In this document: positions 42,597 through 53,719 of the stretch, piece after piece | Position numbering within the stretch: the first letter of the stretch is position 1 | Layout: every line of letters starts with the position of its first letter | Assembly: GCA_963668245.2 (NCBI GenBank) | Contig: OY764195.2 | Location: forward strand, 806,001 to 870,000 | Source of the DNA: Anoxybacterium sp963668245 | GTDB lineage: Bacteria; Bacillota; Clostridia; Peptostreptococcales; Anaerovoracaceae | DNA: 64,000 nucleotides | Reading direction: 5' to 3' | Notes under the pieces: generated by a model | The model's database searches: none | Told to the model about the DNA's origin: nothing | The model's input: the letters and a program-made list of their open reading frames with translations, nothing else | Position numbers and translations under genes: made by a program

Positions 42597-43874
42597 ATGA
42601 AAAAAGTCATCCATCATTATATCTTAATTGCGGCAGTCTTATATATTATAGCTGGGACGGTAGCCATCGGTTATGTATCTATGTGGATAACGAATCAATA
42701 TTTTGGGACCATGGGGGCTAACGCAATGAACTTGGCGATAGAGGCTTCCAACGCCATTGAAGTTACCGATGACCAATTTGATATGCTAAAAGAGATACCA
42801 TTTCATCAGCTTATAGAGACTGAAAGCAATCAAGAGTTAAGCAAAATATTTCAAAAAAATCCCCTTTCGGATCATGTGAAATATGCGTATGTAGTATTTC
42901 ATTTAGATGAAAATACATCTCCATATTACGTTGAAAGTGTTGACGCGGATTTTTATCAAAAACCTGTTGGTACACCGCTTGAATGGATTTGGATTCTGGA
43001 TGTGATTGTAAACAAAGAAGAAAGAGAAAAAGCATTGGGCGACCCATCTTACTATGCAGATAAAAAGCGATACACAAATTTTGATGAAAAATTTGCTGAA
43101 CTGAAGAGGCTTTATGCGGATCAAGAGAGTGGTTACTTCATCAGTTCGGATGAATGGGGTAATCAGATTTCTGGGATGACACCGGTATACACTACTGAGG
43201 GCACCTATATGGGGCTGCTTGGTGTGGATTTGTATTCAACTGAATTTTATGCATTCCGAAATAAGGTTATTTTTGTTTTGGCACTCTTGATTTTTATTCC
43301 AACAGTCATTATATCGATACTTTATTTTAGTTTTCACTTTCAATATCGAAAAGAAATGAAAAATATTGTTTTTTTAGATAAGGTGACAGGGCTATTTACC
43401 AGAGCCTATTATGAAGATTATGCGAGAAAGCAGGCAAAAACCCTGATAAGGGCAGAAGATTCTTTGACTGCAATTATGATTGATATTGATGAATTCAAGG
43501 CTTATAACGATTATTATGGGCATACAAAGGGTGATGAGGTAATCAAAGCCATTGGAGAAATTATTCGCAGCGAAGCTGAACGGGTAGATGGTTGTCCTGG
43601 TCGATATGGAGGAGAAGAATTTATTGTTTTTGTTCCAAATTTAAGCATTGAAGAGGGCGATTGCCTTTGCGAGTCCATACGAACCAAAGTAGAGGAGAAA
43701 AACTTTGTTCATGAGATTCGGCAGGATATTATGATCGTAACCGTTTCTATGGGGATTTATTCAAGCGGGCCAAAGGATTTGCCCATTGATCCACATCAAC
43801 TAATTGAAAAAGCAGATCAGGCGCTTTACATTGCAAAGCGAGCAGGAAAGAATTGCATACAACGTTTCCAGTAA
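42597..43874 (+). CDS. membrane diguanylate cyclase with extracytoplasmic sensor
   Basis: 425 residues: membrane segment about 8-32, Cache-like extracytoplasmic domain about 33-218 (contains the typical PVYTTEGTYMGLLGVDL), second membrane segment about 222-245, then a GGDEF domain with catalytic GRYGGEEF. The GGEEF variant is active in known cyclases. No RxxD I-site at the usual place (EAERVDGCPG), so feedback inhibition may be absent, unlike the enzyme at 2747. Makes cyclic di-GMP. Confidence 0.92.
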   Translation: MKKVIHHYILIAAVLYIIAGTVAIGYVSMWITNQYFGTMGANAMNLAIEASNAIEVTDDQFDMLKEIPFHQLIETESNQELSKIFQKNPLSDHVKYAYVVFHLDENTSPYYVESVDADFYQKPVGTPLEWIWILDVIVNKEEREKALGDPSYYADKKRYTNFDEKFAELKRLYADQESGYFISSDEWGNQISGMTPVYTTEGTYMGLLGVDLYSTEFYAFRNKVIFVLALLIFIPTVIISILYFSFHFQYRKEMKNIVFLDKVTGLFTRAYYEDYARKQAKTLIRAEDSLTAIMIDIDEFKAYNDYYGHTKGDEVIKAIGEIIRSEAERVDGCPGRYGGEEFIVFVPNLSIEEGDCLCESIRTKVEEKNFVHEIRQDIMIVTVSMGIYSSGPKDLPIDPHQLIEKADQALYIAKRAGKNCIQRFQ

Positions 43875-43916
43875 AAAAGTTGAATGAATAGTTAATTTGT
43901 TTTCAAAAATAAAGTA

Positions 43917-43960
43917 AGGTACCAAGCAGAACGATCCATGTCTGTTTGGTACCTCTTTTT
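43917..43960. terminator. terminator between diguanylate cyclase and hemerythrin genes
   Basis: Stem AGGTACCAA/TTGGTACCT (9 bp, extended inside by CAGA/TCTG) followed by CTTTTT; its end touches the stop of the convergent hemerythrin gene. Confidence 0.85.
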
Positions 43961-44366
43961 AAGAAAGTCCTTTGCTATTAAAAAACTCTGAGTACTTCTT
44001 GTCTATTTTCAGAATATGATCTTCGATCCATTTTTGGAGGAATGTCAAAAGCTCAACCGTAACAAGCAGATTTCCTGAATCAGCTTTTTTCTTGATTTCA
44101 AGCACTTTGCTACGAAAATCATTATGAACCTGAATGTGGGCCTTTGCATCTGGGTACTGGTACTTAGCAAATAATTTTTCCTCATTATTAAAATGTACTT
44201 CTGCATAAATAGCAAGGTCATTTAAAACTCGATTCAGAACATCTTTTCCCTTTCCTTGTGTCATCGCTTCATTGAGTGAATTGACCAAGGTGATTAGTTT
44301 TTTGTGCTGACTATCTAAATCGTCGACATTAACAGAATAGCTTGGCTTCCATTCAAAGAAATTCAT
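43959..44366 (-). CDS. bacteriohemerythrin
   Basis: 135-residue diiron oxygen-binding protein with the full ligand set: DLDSQHKKLI (His near 21), EVHFNNEEKLF (His, Glu near 57-61), HIQVHNDF (His near 77 and 81) and WIEDHILKID (His, Asp near 116-121). Starts MNFFEWKPSYSVNV, the typical W..xxY/V opening. In a strict anaerobe it probably scavenges or senses oxygen. Monocistronic with AAGGGGAAG ribosome-binding site. Confidence 0.94.
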   Translation of the reverse strand: MNFFEWKPSYSVNVDDLDSQHKKLITLVNSLNEAMTQGKGKDVLNRVLNDLAIYAEVHFNNEEKLFAKYQYPDAKAHIQVHNDFRSKVLEIKKKADSGNLLVTVELLTFLQKWIEDHILKIDKKYSEFFNSKGLS

Positions 44367-44553
44367 ATTACTTCCCCTTTCCGTACGAAAACAATTAAAT
44401 TTTTGTTATGATTTAATACCCTTCATCAGAAAACTTAACCAAAAATTGAACTGGGGTAATAAAATATAAATATTTATCAAGAACTGAATTTGATTGAAAA
44501 ACACAAAATATGGGTATAAAATAAAAATACTATACAATAAGTAGGAGGGTCCC

Positions 44554-44835
44554 ATGGGAAGCAGTGCAATCAGTCATGAAATTGGTGAAGAAGAAAAGAA
44601 AAAATATGTAGAATATCTTGAAAAAAAATACAATCGAAAAGTTGCAAGCCTAGATATTCATTTAGACGGAGAATTTGTGGATTTAAACTATCAGTTTCAA
44701 CCAGAGCCTTTTGAACGAATCCGAAGAATTACAGGTTATTTGACTGGGAATTTAAATACATGGAACAATGGGAAAAGAGCAGAAGAAGTAGATCGGGTGA
44801 AGCATGACATGGCACCTGATCTAGAATTGATTTAA
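44554..44835 (+). CDS. stand-alone NrdD C-terminal-like small protein
   Basis: 93 residues, AGGAGG ribosome-binding site. The C-terminal half (ERIRRITGYLTGNLNTWNNG, then EVDRVKH) resembles the segment near the C-terminus of class III anaerobic ribonucleotide reductase NrdD. The Zn-binding Cys pairs and the glycyl-radical loop of NrdD are absent, and no full nrdD is adjacent. Good start, stop and terminator argue for a real gene rather than debris. It may regulate or complement NrdD; function is unproven. Confidence 0.7.
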   Translation: MGSSAISHEIGEEEKKKYVEYLEKKYNRKVASLDIHLDGEFVDLNYQFQPEPFERIRRITGYLTGNLNTWNNGKRAEEVDRVKHDMAPDLELI

Positions 44836-44853
44836 AAATGGTTCTCTAAAAAC

Positions 44854-44906
44854 AAAAAGCCACGGGATGGAAAAGATTTTTGCTCAATCTTTCCCCGTGG
44901 CTTTTT
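44854..44906. terminator. terminator after the NrdD-like small gene
   Basis: Long hairpin: AAAAAGCCACGGG/CCCGTGGCTTTTT outer stem with an inner GGAAAAGATT/AATCTTTCC part, flanked by A-run and T-run, so probably bidirectional with gltD on the other strand. Confidence 0.88.
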
Positions 44907-44985
44907 GTGATACCTCAAAGAGGTCATTTTAGAGTTTTAAATGGAATTATACTGTAATTACCAGTTCAAAAGAGGAGCAGGAATC

Positions 44986-46470
44986 CTATCGAATGACGCT
45001 TTTTCCAGTCAAGTATTTATCAACTTCCCTTGCTGCAAGCTTGCCCTCTTGAATCGCCCAGACCACAAGGCTTTGTCCTCTTCTCATATCACCAGCAGCA
45101 AATACTTTATCAAGATTTGTATCGAACTTTTCATATTCAGCCTTGATATTTGATCGGCCATCCCGTTCCAATTTTAATTCACAAGGAATCGTGTCCTCTG
45201 GACCGATAAAGCCCATGGCAAGAAGAACCAAATCCGTCTTCCACGTTTTTTCGCTTCCAACGATTTCCTTTGGAACCATTCTTCCTTCTGGATTCCTATC
45301 CCAGATAACATCTATGGTTTCTAGTTCCTTTACTTCACCTTGGGCAGTTCCTCGGATGCACTTTGTAGAAAGACAATAATTTCTAGGATCTTTGTCATAA
45401 AGGAAAATGGCTTCTTCTTGACCATAATCCACTTTCTCTTTCAATGGCCATTCCGGCCAAGGATTCGTATGATGCACTCGATGTTCTGGTGGCCTTGGCA
45501 TGATTTCTAGTTGGACCACACTTTTGCAACCATGTCTGATTGCTGTGCCAACACAGTCTGTCCCAGTATCTCCTCCGCCTATTACAATCACATCTTTTCC
45601 TTTTGCACTGATATATTTATTATCTCGCAATCCTGAGTCCAATAGGCTCTTCGTATTGCTTTTCAAGAACTCTATGGCAGAGTATACTCCCTTCAAATCG
45701 TGACCTTCTACTTGAAGTCCTCTGGCTTTTGTAGCACCACAACAAAGGAGCACTGCATCAAATTCATCAATTAGCTTTTGTGCATTTGTATCCTTTCCGA
45801 TTTCAGTGTTTAATACAAACTCAATACCAGCCTCCTCCATAAGGCGAAGCCGCCTTTGGACAACATTTTTTTCTAGTTTCATATTTGGTATACCGTACAT
45901 TAAAAGTCCGCCTGGACGGTCGTTTCTTTCATATATGGTCACATTATGACCTACTGAGTTCAGATAGTATGCCGCAGATAATCCAGCAGGACCAGAGCCT
46001 ACAATCGCAACTCTTTTCCCAGTCTTTTTTACAAGAGACGTATGAATCCAGCCTTCCGCAAAAGCTTTTTCGATTATAGCATATTCGATGCAGTTGATTG
46101 CAACCGGCTCCATAATATGACCTTCTGTACAGGAACCTTCGCAAGGGGCAGGGCACACTCTAGCTGTAAACTCAGAAAATGGATTGGTTCTAACCAACCT
46201 ATCGTATGCATCCTTCCACTGACCATGATAAATCAACTCGTTCCATTCAGGAATTAAATTATGTACGGGGCAACCTGCAGCCATGCCGCTTAGAAGCACT
46301 CCTCCGTGGCAGAATGGCACGCCGCAGTTCATACAACGTGCACCTTGAATTTGAAGACTTTCCACATCCTGAGGGAGCTTCAATTCTCCCCAGTCTGTGA
46401 TTCTTTCTTCCACTGGTCGTTTTTTCTGGTCTGTTCTTTCATATTCTAAAAATCCTGTTGCTTTTCCCAT
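44986..46470 (-). CDS. gltD: glutamate synthase small (beta) subunit
   Basis: 494-residue NADPH-glutamate synthase beta subunit/FAD oxidoreductase: N-terminal two 4Fe-4S clusters (ARCMNCGVPFCH, then AAGCPVHNLIP and CPAPCEGSC), FAD loop AIVGSGPAGLSAAYYL near residue 150 and NADPH loop VIGGGDTGTDCVGTA near 290. It delivers electrons to GltB for glutamate formation from glutamine and 2-oxoglutarate. Intact, unlike gltB, which lies 11 bases upstream in the same operon; it could also partner other enzymes. Confidence 0.95.
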   Translation of the reverse strand: MGKATGFLEYERTDQKKRPVEERITDWGELKLPQDVESLQIQGARCMNCGVPFCHGGVLLSGMAAGCPVHNLIPEWNELIYHGQWKDAYDRLVRTNPFSEFTARVCPAPCEGSCTEGHIMEPVAINCIEYAIIEKAFAEGWIHTSLVKKTGKRVAIVGSGPAGLSAAYYLNSVGHNVTIYERNDRPGGLLMYGIPNMKLEKNVVQRRLRLMEEAGIEFVLNTEIGKDTNAQKLIDEFDAVLLCCGATKARGLQVEGHDLKGVYSAIEFLKSNTKSLLDSGLRDNKYISAKGKDVIVIGGGDTGTDCVGTAIRHGCKSVVQLEIMPRPPEHRVHHTNPWPEWPLKEKVDYGQEEAIFLYDKDPRNYCLSTKCIRGTAQGEVKELETIDVIWDRNPEGRMVPKEIVGSEKTWKTDLVLLAMGFIGPEDTIPCELKLERDGRSNIKAEYEKFDTNLDKVFAAGDMRRGQSLVVWAIQEGKLAAREVDKYLTGKSVIR

Positions 46471-46481
46471 TTCTCCACCCC

Positions 46482-49400
46482 CTAGTTTCCAACTGCTTTG
46501 GATACATCATCTTTGTGATTTTTTTCAAATGCCATCATAAGAGCTTCTTCTCCAGAAAGGCCTGCACGATAAGCCTTATCAATGCTCTCAAGCATTCTTT
46601 TATAATCCTTGGGGATTACCTTTGTAAATCTGCTCACATAAGATTTCCAGTCAGCTAAAATTTTCTTTCCCAAAGGGCTATCTGTATAGTCTACATGGTT
46701 CTTGATTAGATTTTTCACTTGATACATTTCTTCTTCTGATGTCATTTTCTCTAGCCTGACGATAGACTGATTGCAGTAGTTCTCATCAAAATCTAAAATG
46801 TACGCAATACCACCTGACATACCGGCAGCAAAGTTTCTTCCTGTTTTACCGAGAATGACCACTTTTCCACCTGTCATGTACTCACAGCCGTGTTCGCCAA
46901 CGCCTTCAACGACAGCTTTGATACCGCTATTCCGAACACAGAAACGTTCGCCAGCGATACCGTTAATGTAAGCTTCTCCACCAGTTGCGCCATAAAAGGC
47001 TACATTTCCAATGAGAATGTTTTCTTCCGGAATATAGTCACTGGTTTTTGGAGGATATACAGCAATTTTTCCGCCAGAGAGACCTTTTCCAATATAATCA
47101 TTGGCATCGCCTTCAAGCTCCAAGGTCATGCCGTGGGGTGCAAAAGCACCAAAACTTTGACCAGCAGAGCCTACAAACGTCATCTTTACAGTGTCCTCAG
47201 GAAGTCCTTTTTCACCATATTTTTTAGCGATTTCACTCCCAACAACCGTTCCGACAACACGATTCACGTTATTGATTTTTAATTTTGCGCGAATCGGTTT
47301 TTGTGTTTCCAAAGCAGGTTTGCACATACGAAGCAATTTTTTCATGTCTAAGGACTTCTCTAAAGAATGATTTTGCTGAGTATGGCAGCATCTTCCTACG
47401 TCTGAGCTTACATATGGTTGATATAAAATCTGAGTCAAATCAAGGTGTCGTGCTTTCCAATGGCGCACGTTTTCTTTTCCTCTGAGCATGTCAGAGCGCC
47501 CAACCATTTCGCGGATTGTTCTGAAGCCAAGCTTAGCCATGATTTCCCGCATTTCTTCAGCAATGAAGCGCATAAAATTCTCAACGTACTCAGGTTTTCC
47601 GGCAAAGTTCTTTCGCAGGACCTTGTCTTGTGTTGCGATTCCTACAGGGCAGGTGTTTAAATTACAAACTCTCATCATAACGCAACCCAGGGCAATCAGA
47701 GGTGTGGTTGCAAAGCCAAATTCTTCTGCTCCAAGCATTGCAGCAATCACCACATCACGGCCTGTTAAGAGTTTACCGTCTGTTTCAAGAACGACACGAT
47801 CACGAAGCTTATTTAACAACAATGTCTGATGCGCTTCTGCAAGACCCAGTTCCCAAGGAAGACCAGCATTTTGAATACTAGTTCTTGGAGATGCTCCGGT
47901 ACCTCCATCATATCCGCTGATCAAGATGACATCAGCTTTTCCCTTTGCAACACCAGCTGCAATGGTACCAACGCCCACTTCGGATACCAATTTGACATTG
48001 ATTCTCGCGTCGCGGTTGATATTTTTTAAATCATGAATCAGTTCTGCCAAGTCTTCAATCGAATAAATATCATGATGTGGTGGTGGAGATATTAATCCAA
48101 CACCTGGGGTGGAATGTCTTACTTTTGCAATCCATGGATAGACTTTTCTTCCAGGCAATTGACCGCCTTCCCCTGGTTTTGCTCCTTGCGCCATTTTAAT
48201 TTGGATTTCTTTTGCGTTGACCAGATAATTTGCTGTAACTCCAAATCGTCCAGAAGCAACCTGTTTGATTGCGCTGTTTTTTGTATCGCCATTTTCTAGC
48301 GTCTTAAACCGCTCTGGATCCTCTCCTCCTTCCCCCGTATTACTCTTGCCACCCAAACGGTTCATTGCAATTGCAAGCGTTTCGTGGGCTTCTTTGCTGA
48401 TAGAACCATAAGACATTGCACCTGTTTTGAAGCGTTTTACAATATCCTCCACAGATTCAACCTCCTCAATTGGAATGGCATCACCAGAGTGGTAGTTGAA
48501 ATCCATCATGCTGCGTAAATTATAAATCTCTTCTGCGTTAATTTTTTTAGAATATTCCTTAAATCCAGCATAATTCCCATCACGACAAGCCTTTTGAAGT
48601 GTATAAATCGTTTCTGGATTGTACATATGGATTTCACCATCATCTTTGCACTGGAAATGACCACCGATTTCCAATGTATTTGTATACGGCGAGGCTTCGT
48701 CAAATGCACTTTCATGACGCATGCGATTTTCTGTTTCAATCTCATCAAGACCGATACCTTCTAATCTGGAAGATGTCATGGTAAAGAAACGATCAATTAC
48801 ATCCTTGCCGATTCCAATCGCTTCGAAAATTTGAGCACCGTGATAACTTCGGATGGTTGAAATACCCATCTTTGTGATAACCTTAGTGATTCCCTTGACA
48901 ATACCCTTGATATAATTCTTTTTCGCATCTTCATAGGAGATGGCGTTTAATAAATTCTTATCCGCCAAATTATGAATTGTTTCAAAGGCGATATATGGAT
49001 TGATGGCTGTGACACCATATCCAATGAGCGTACAGAAATGATGCACTTCTCTAGGTTCACCAGATTCTAAGACAAGTCCCATATCCGTTCTGATTTCACG
49101 TCGGATTAAATGATGATGCAAACCAGAAGAAGCAAGGAGCGCAGGGATGGCTGCATATTCTTTGGAAACACCACGGTCTGAAAGAATAATGATGTTTGCA
49201 CCTTCACCAATCGCTCTGTCTGCTTGACGGAAAATTCTTTCTAAAGCACGCTCCATTGGCCGAGAGCCATCTGACACTTTATAAAGGATTGAGATGGTTG
49301 CTGTCTTAAAACGAGTATCTTTGATTGCTTTTAATGTTGCTAATTGCTGGTTTGTCAGGATAGGATGCTCTAAAAAGATACTTGCGGTGGAGCCTGTATC

Positions 49401-51075
49401 TGGATCAAGCATGTTGCCTGATCCCCCAAGCAGAAGGCTGCTGGAGGTGATCATTTCTTCTCGAATTCCATCGATTGGTGGATTGGTCACCTGAGCAAAA
49501 AGTTGTTTAAAGTACAAATATAGCATTTGAGGCTTTTCTGATAATACTGCAAGAGGTGAGTCAATCCCCATAGAACCAAGAGGATCATTTCCGTCCACTG
49601 CAAGAGGAAGGATGGTCTTTGTTACATCCTCATAGGTGTATCCGAATGCTTTTTGCAGCGCCCACTAAATCTGAAGATTCTGGTTCTCCTTTCATCTCAA
49701 CAGACGGTAAAGTCAGAAAGGTTTACAATGTGCCTTTCGCTCCATTCTTTGTAAGGCTCCTGCTGTGCAATTTCTTCTTTGATTTCTTCATCAGAGATAA
49801 TTCGCTTTTTTTCCGTATCAACCAGGAGCATTTTACCAGGTTCGAGGCGGCCTTTGTGCTTTACGTTTTCTGGTTTAATATCTATTACACCTACCTCAGA
49901 AGCAAGGATTACCTTCCCATCTGTCGTTTCGTAATAACGTCCAGGACGCAATCCATTTCGGTCAAGAACGCCACCGATGACGATGCCATCAGTAAATCCA
50001 ATTGCCGCAGGCCCATCCCAAGGCTCCATAATGAAGTTGTTGAATTGGTAAAAGTCTTTTTTGGTGCGTGACATCAGGCCGTTCTTTTCCCAAGGTTCCG
50101 GAATCATCATCATGATAGAGTGGGGAAGAGATTTACCTGTCAAATATAAGAACTCAAGGCTGTTATCAAACATAGCAGAGTCACTGCCTGTTTCGTCAAT
50201 AATCGGATATGCCTTGCTAATATCATCAAAAAGTGGGGAATTCAGTATTCCCTTCTGCCTTGCCTTCATCCAGTTTACATTTCCACGGATGGTATTGATT
50301 TCACCATTATGGACGATATATCTGTTTGGATGGGCCCTTTCCCAACTGGGAAAGGTGTTCGTACTAAAACGAGAGTGGACCATAGCCAGTGCAGAAATAA
50401 AATCTAAATCAGAGAGGTCCAAATAGAAATTTCTGAGTTGTTTTGCTGTGAGCATTCCCTTGTACACCACAGTTTTCGAAGAGAGGCTGGATACGTAGAA
50501 TGTACCCCCTTTATCCTCACACATTGGAACGATGGTTTTTTCGGCCCTTTTTCGAATGATGTATAATTTTCTTTCAAAATCCATATCATTGTTTATCGAT
50601 GGATCTTTTTCAATAAAGACTTGAATCAATCTTGGGATAGCAGCAAGTGCTGTCTGGCCGATTGTTGTTTTGTCAACAGGAACCTCTCTCCAACCCAAAA
50701 CCTTCTGGCCTTCTGCACCGACAATATTTTCAAAAGTTGTTTTTTGAACTTGTCTGAATTCGTCATACTTATGAGCAAAGATCATGGCCTACTGCATAAT
50801 CACCTTTTTCTGGTAAGTCAAATCCAATTACTTCACACTCTCTTTTATATAGATTATGAGGGATTTGTACCAATATTCCGGCACCATCACCTGTGTTTTC
50901 ATCTGCACCACTTGCAACCTCGATGGGACAAGTTTTCAAGTACAGTAAGTGCTTCATCGATTACATCATGGGATTTTTCACCATTTACTTTTACAACAAA
51001 ACCCATACCACAAGCATCGTGTTCAAAAGCGGGATCATATAATCCTTGCTTTTGGGGATAATTCTCATTCATCAT
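46482..51075 (-). pseudogene. gltB: glutamate synthase large subunit, broken by four +1 frameshifts
   Basis: Large (alpha) subunit: N-terminal glutamine amidotransferase, central domain, FMN synthase domain, C-terminal beta helix. Starts at 51075 (MMNENYPQKQG; catalytic Cys in EHDACGMGF), but the frame is interrupted four times, each by one extra base in a short homopolymer: AA at 50916-50917, GG at 50786-50787, AAA at 49709-49711 and TTTTT at 49650-49654. Removing one base at each restores a continuous 1529-residue protein of normal GltB length. The last 1038+ residues are uninterrupted (GGTGASPRTSIQNAG, MRVCNLNTCPVGIATQ). Either a recent pseudogene or sequencing errors. Confidence 0.85.
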
Positions 51076-51157
51076 ATGTTCACCCTTTTCTTCAGAATAC
51101 TCAATTTAAAACAATATTAAACTATCAGAATATTCTTAATAATAAATTTTAAATCAA

Positions 51158-51186
51158 ATACTATCATACTGACCAGATGTCGTCAA
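51158..51186 (-). promoter_or_regulatory. sigma-A promoter of gltBD
   Basis: On the minus strand TTGACG, 17-base spacer, TAGTAT, about 85 bases upstream of the gltB start. The rest of the 51076-51350 gap shows no gene. Confidence 0.6.
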
Positions 51187-51350
51187 TGGAAAATAGTGCC
51201 AAATAAATTCTGGCAATTTGTCAAATTTATATAAATCAACTGGAATATCAACGGCGAAAAGCCGATTTTAGAAAAGGATGTTTTGAAATAAAAACATAAG
51301 GTCACGGCCTTGTATGAAAACCAATACAATCCAATTTTAGAAGGTGATTG

Positions 51351-52103
51351 TTACAGCTTGCTGGCTACTTGATATAGCCCAACTAGCGTATTGACGTGAA
51401 ACTTCTTATATAGATTCATTACATGCTTTTTTAGGGTATTTGGGCTGATGCAAAGTCGCTGACATATACTATTTTTTTCGTCTTCATCTAATATGGCGTA
51501 TAATATTTCGATTTCCCGCAGAGTCAGCTGATATTGGTTCAATAGTACTTCACGATCAGGGTGATGGGCTCTACACTCACCAATTGTCAAGGAATGGTGA
51601 TAAAGACGAATGGAAAGATGAGAGGCAATCATTTCCAAAGCAAAGAGCTCGTCTTGCTTGTAATCACCCTCTTCTTTTGTACGAAACATGGCGATGACAC
51701 CTAAGAAAACACCGTTATGAATCAAGGTCAAAGAAATCTGGTACATTAGTTTTTCTGGTGCATAAACTCTGCGATAAAAATCGGTATTTTGTTCCCGTTC
51801 CGTTTGAAGAAATGCAGATTCAATATATGCTTTTGAAACTGGAATTCCATAAGACCAAGTAGTTTGATCGTATTCTTGATATTCATCGAGGTAGATTTGC
51901 ATACATTTTTCAGAAATACCAATGCCGATGCCATTTGAGAGATGATACGGTTGGTTGGGGGTTGCCAAATAAAATGAAATTCCAAAGCTAGGCACAAGAA
52001 AGCGGAGAGATGAAATGAGGGTTTTTCGCATCTCATTGAAATCAGAAGTATTATAGATTCTCAAAATAATATCGTTCATTAATATAATGCTGTTATTTGT
52101 CAT
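51351..52103 (-). CDS. LuxR-type transcriptional regulator
   Basis: 250 residues from the ATG at 52103, chosen because GGGAGG lies 8 bases upstream; longer reading frames start without one. N-terminal ~180 residues resemble a GAF-like ligand-sensing domain; the C-terminus has a LuxR helix-turn-helix (LTLREIEILYAI; SICQRLCISPNTLKKHVMNLYKKF). Divergent from the deacylase-antiporter-amidohydrolase operon at 52298, which it most likely controls. Confidence 0.87.
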   Translation of the reverse strand: MTNNSIILMNDIILRIYNTSDFNEMRKTLISSLRFLVPSFGISFYLATPNQPYHLSNGIGIGISEKCMQIYLDEYQEYDQTTWSYGIPVSKAYIESAFLQTEREQNTDFYRRVYAPEKLMYQISLTLIHNGVFLGVIAMFRTKEEGDYKQDELFALEMIASHLSIRLYHHSLTIGECRAHHPDREVLLNQYQLTLREIEILYAILDEDEKNSICQRLCISPNTLKKHVMNLYKKFHVNTLVGLYQVASKL

Positions 52104-52297
52104 CACCATATCCTCCCGCTTGATAGGAAATTTTTTTGCATCGCGTTGTAGCTTTTTGTAATCCAAATGGATTACATTTCTACTCCTGACGACCAAAAAG
52201 ATAAGAATAACAGATTATTTTAAATATTTAGAATTCTGTTACTATTATAGCAGATGACGAATCAATTGGCGATAATTTATTTTATAGGAGGATAGGC

Positions 52298-53686
52298 ATG
52301 TTTGATATTGTAATTAAAAACGGTACTTTGATAGAGCCTAAGCGCGAAATCCAAACAGTAGCCAATTTAGGAATAAAGGATGGAAAAATTGCAGAAATCT
52401 CTCGTGACAAAATGGAAGGTGTGGCAGAAATCGATGGGACTGGAAAGATTGTTTGCCCAGGCTTTATTGATATCCACTCTCATCTTAATACAGATTATTA
52501 TGCTGCTTGGTTATCGGCGAAACAGGGAATTACGACTACTCTTTCTGGTAATTGCGGAATGACACCTATAATGCCAATTGGTGTCTATCTTGAAAGGATG
52601 GAACAGCAAGGATACCCTATCAACTTTGCTACGCTGCTGGGTCACTCTTGGACACTGAGAGAAATGGTAGGTATCGACAATCCCCATGCATCTGCAACAC
52701 GAGACCAGATCGAGAGGATGAAGGAAATTGCCAGGCAAGGACTAGAAGAAGGTGCATTTGGAATATCTCTTGGATTGGAATACGCGCCAGGAGCACGGGC
52801 AGAGGAATATTTGCCCCTGGTGGAATTGGCAGCGAAATACGATAAGTTGGTTTCGATTCATATTAGAACCGATGCTTTGGACTTTGCGAAGGGATTACAA
52901 GAAGCGATTCAGATTGTAGAAAAAACAGGAGTGAGACTTCAGATTTCTCATCTTGCATATCAATTTGCAGTTCATAAAGAAGTGATGGAGATGGCTTTGT
53001 CTATGATTCGAAATGCCGTCAAAAAAGGGTTGCCAATTTTATGTGATTCTGGCATGTATGAAGCCTTTGCCACATATGTTAAGTCCGCTGTGTTTGACGA
53101 CGGTTGGAATCTGAGGTATAACTGTGAAATTAGTGATTTGATGATCTCAACTGGAAAATATGTGGGGCAAAAAGCAACCCAAGAGATGATTGATGAGATT
53201 AAGGCAACAGAAGAAGATACCATTGGAACAGCATTTGTTGGGATTTTGCCTGACTTGGCATTGGCAATTAAGGAACCATATACCATGATTTCAACAGATG
53301 CAGGACTTTCTGATAAACCAGGAAGTGGCCATCCACAGGATGCAGGAACTTTTCCAAGAGTGTTTCAAAAATTGGTTAGAGAGCAGGGCGTTTTATCCAT
53401 GATGGAAGCGGTGAAAAAATCTACATATTTGCCAGCAAGACAACTTGGGATTGAAGCACAAAAGGGGTGGCTGGGAACTGGAATGGACGCTGACATTGTG
53501 GTTTTTGATCCCAAAATGATTCATGATTATGCGGATTATGTGGGGATTGGCCAGCCGGATGCCCAGCCGGCTGGCATTGAATTTGTTATTGTAAATGGAG
53601 TGGAGGTGATTAAAGGAGGAGTGGCACAAATTGATAAAAAACCTGGCAAGATATTACGGCAGAAAAATAAACTTTGGACACTATAA
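52298..53686 (+). CDS. N-acyl-D-amino acid deacylase family amidohydrolase
   Basis: 462-residue metal-dependent amidohydrolase. It has DxHxH metal motif variant (GFIDIHSHLNTD near residue 55), the D-aminoacylase-type GNCGMTPIMP near 87, a Cys/His/Lys region typical of the family (LEYAPGARAEEYLPL), later His ligands (SIHIRTD; QISHLAY) and Asp in MISTDAGLSDKPGSGHP. Likely cleaves N-acyl-D-amino acids, D-peptides or a related cyclic amide. First gene of an operon with a sodium/proton antiporter and a second amidohydrolase. AGGAGG ribosome-binding site. Confidence 0.88.
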   Translation: MFDIVIKNGTLIEPKREIQTVANLGIKDGKIAEISRDKMEGVAEIDGTGKIVCPGFIDIHSHLNTDYYAAWLSAKQGITTTLSGNCGMTPIMPIGVYLERMEQQGYPINFATLLGHSWTLREMVGIDNPHASATRDQIERMKEIARQGLEEGAFGISLGLEYAPGARAEEYLPLVELAAKYDKLVSIHIRTDALDFAKGLQEAIQIVEKTGVRLQISHLAYQFAVHKEVMEMALSMIRNAVKKGLPILCDSGMYEAFATYVKSAVFDDGWNLRYNCEISDLMISTGKYVGQKATQEMIDEIKATEEDTIGTAFVGILPDLALAIKEPYTMISTDAGLSDKPGSGHPQDAGTFPRVFQKLVREQGVLSMMEAVKKSTYLPARQLGIEAQKGWLGTGMDADIVVFDPKMIHDYADYVGIGQPDAQPAGIEFVIVNGVEVIKGGVAQIDKKPGKILRQKNKLWTL

Positions 53687-53719
53687 AAGTATCGCAAGTG
53701 AAACAATAGGAGGTAAAAA

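Noticed and set aside
46482..49598. 1038-codon gltB ORF taken as a complete shorter glutamate synthase or GlxB-type protein
   Set aside because: Upstream fragments continue the normal GltB sequence after single-base corrections, so it is the 3' part of one broken gene.
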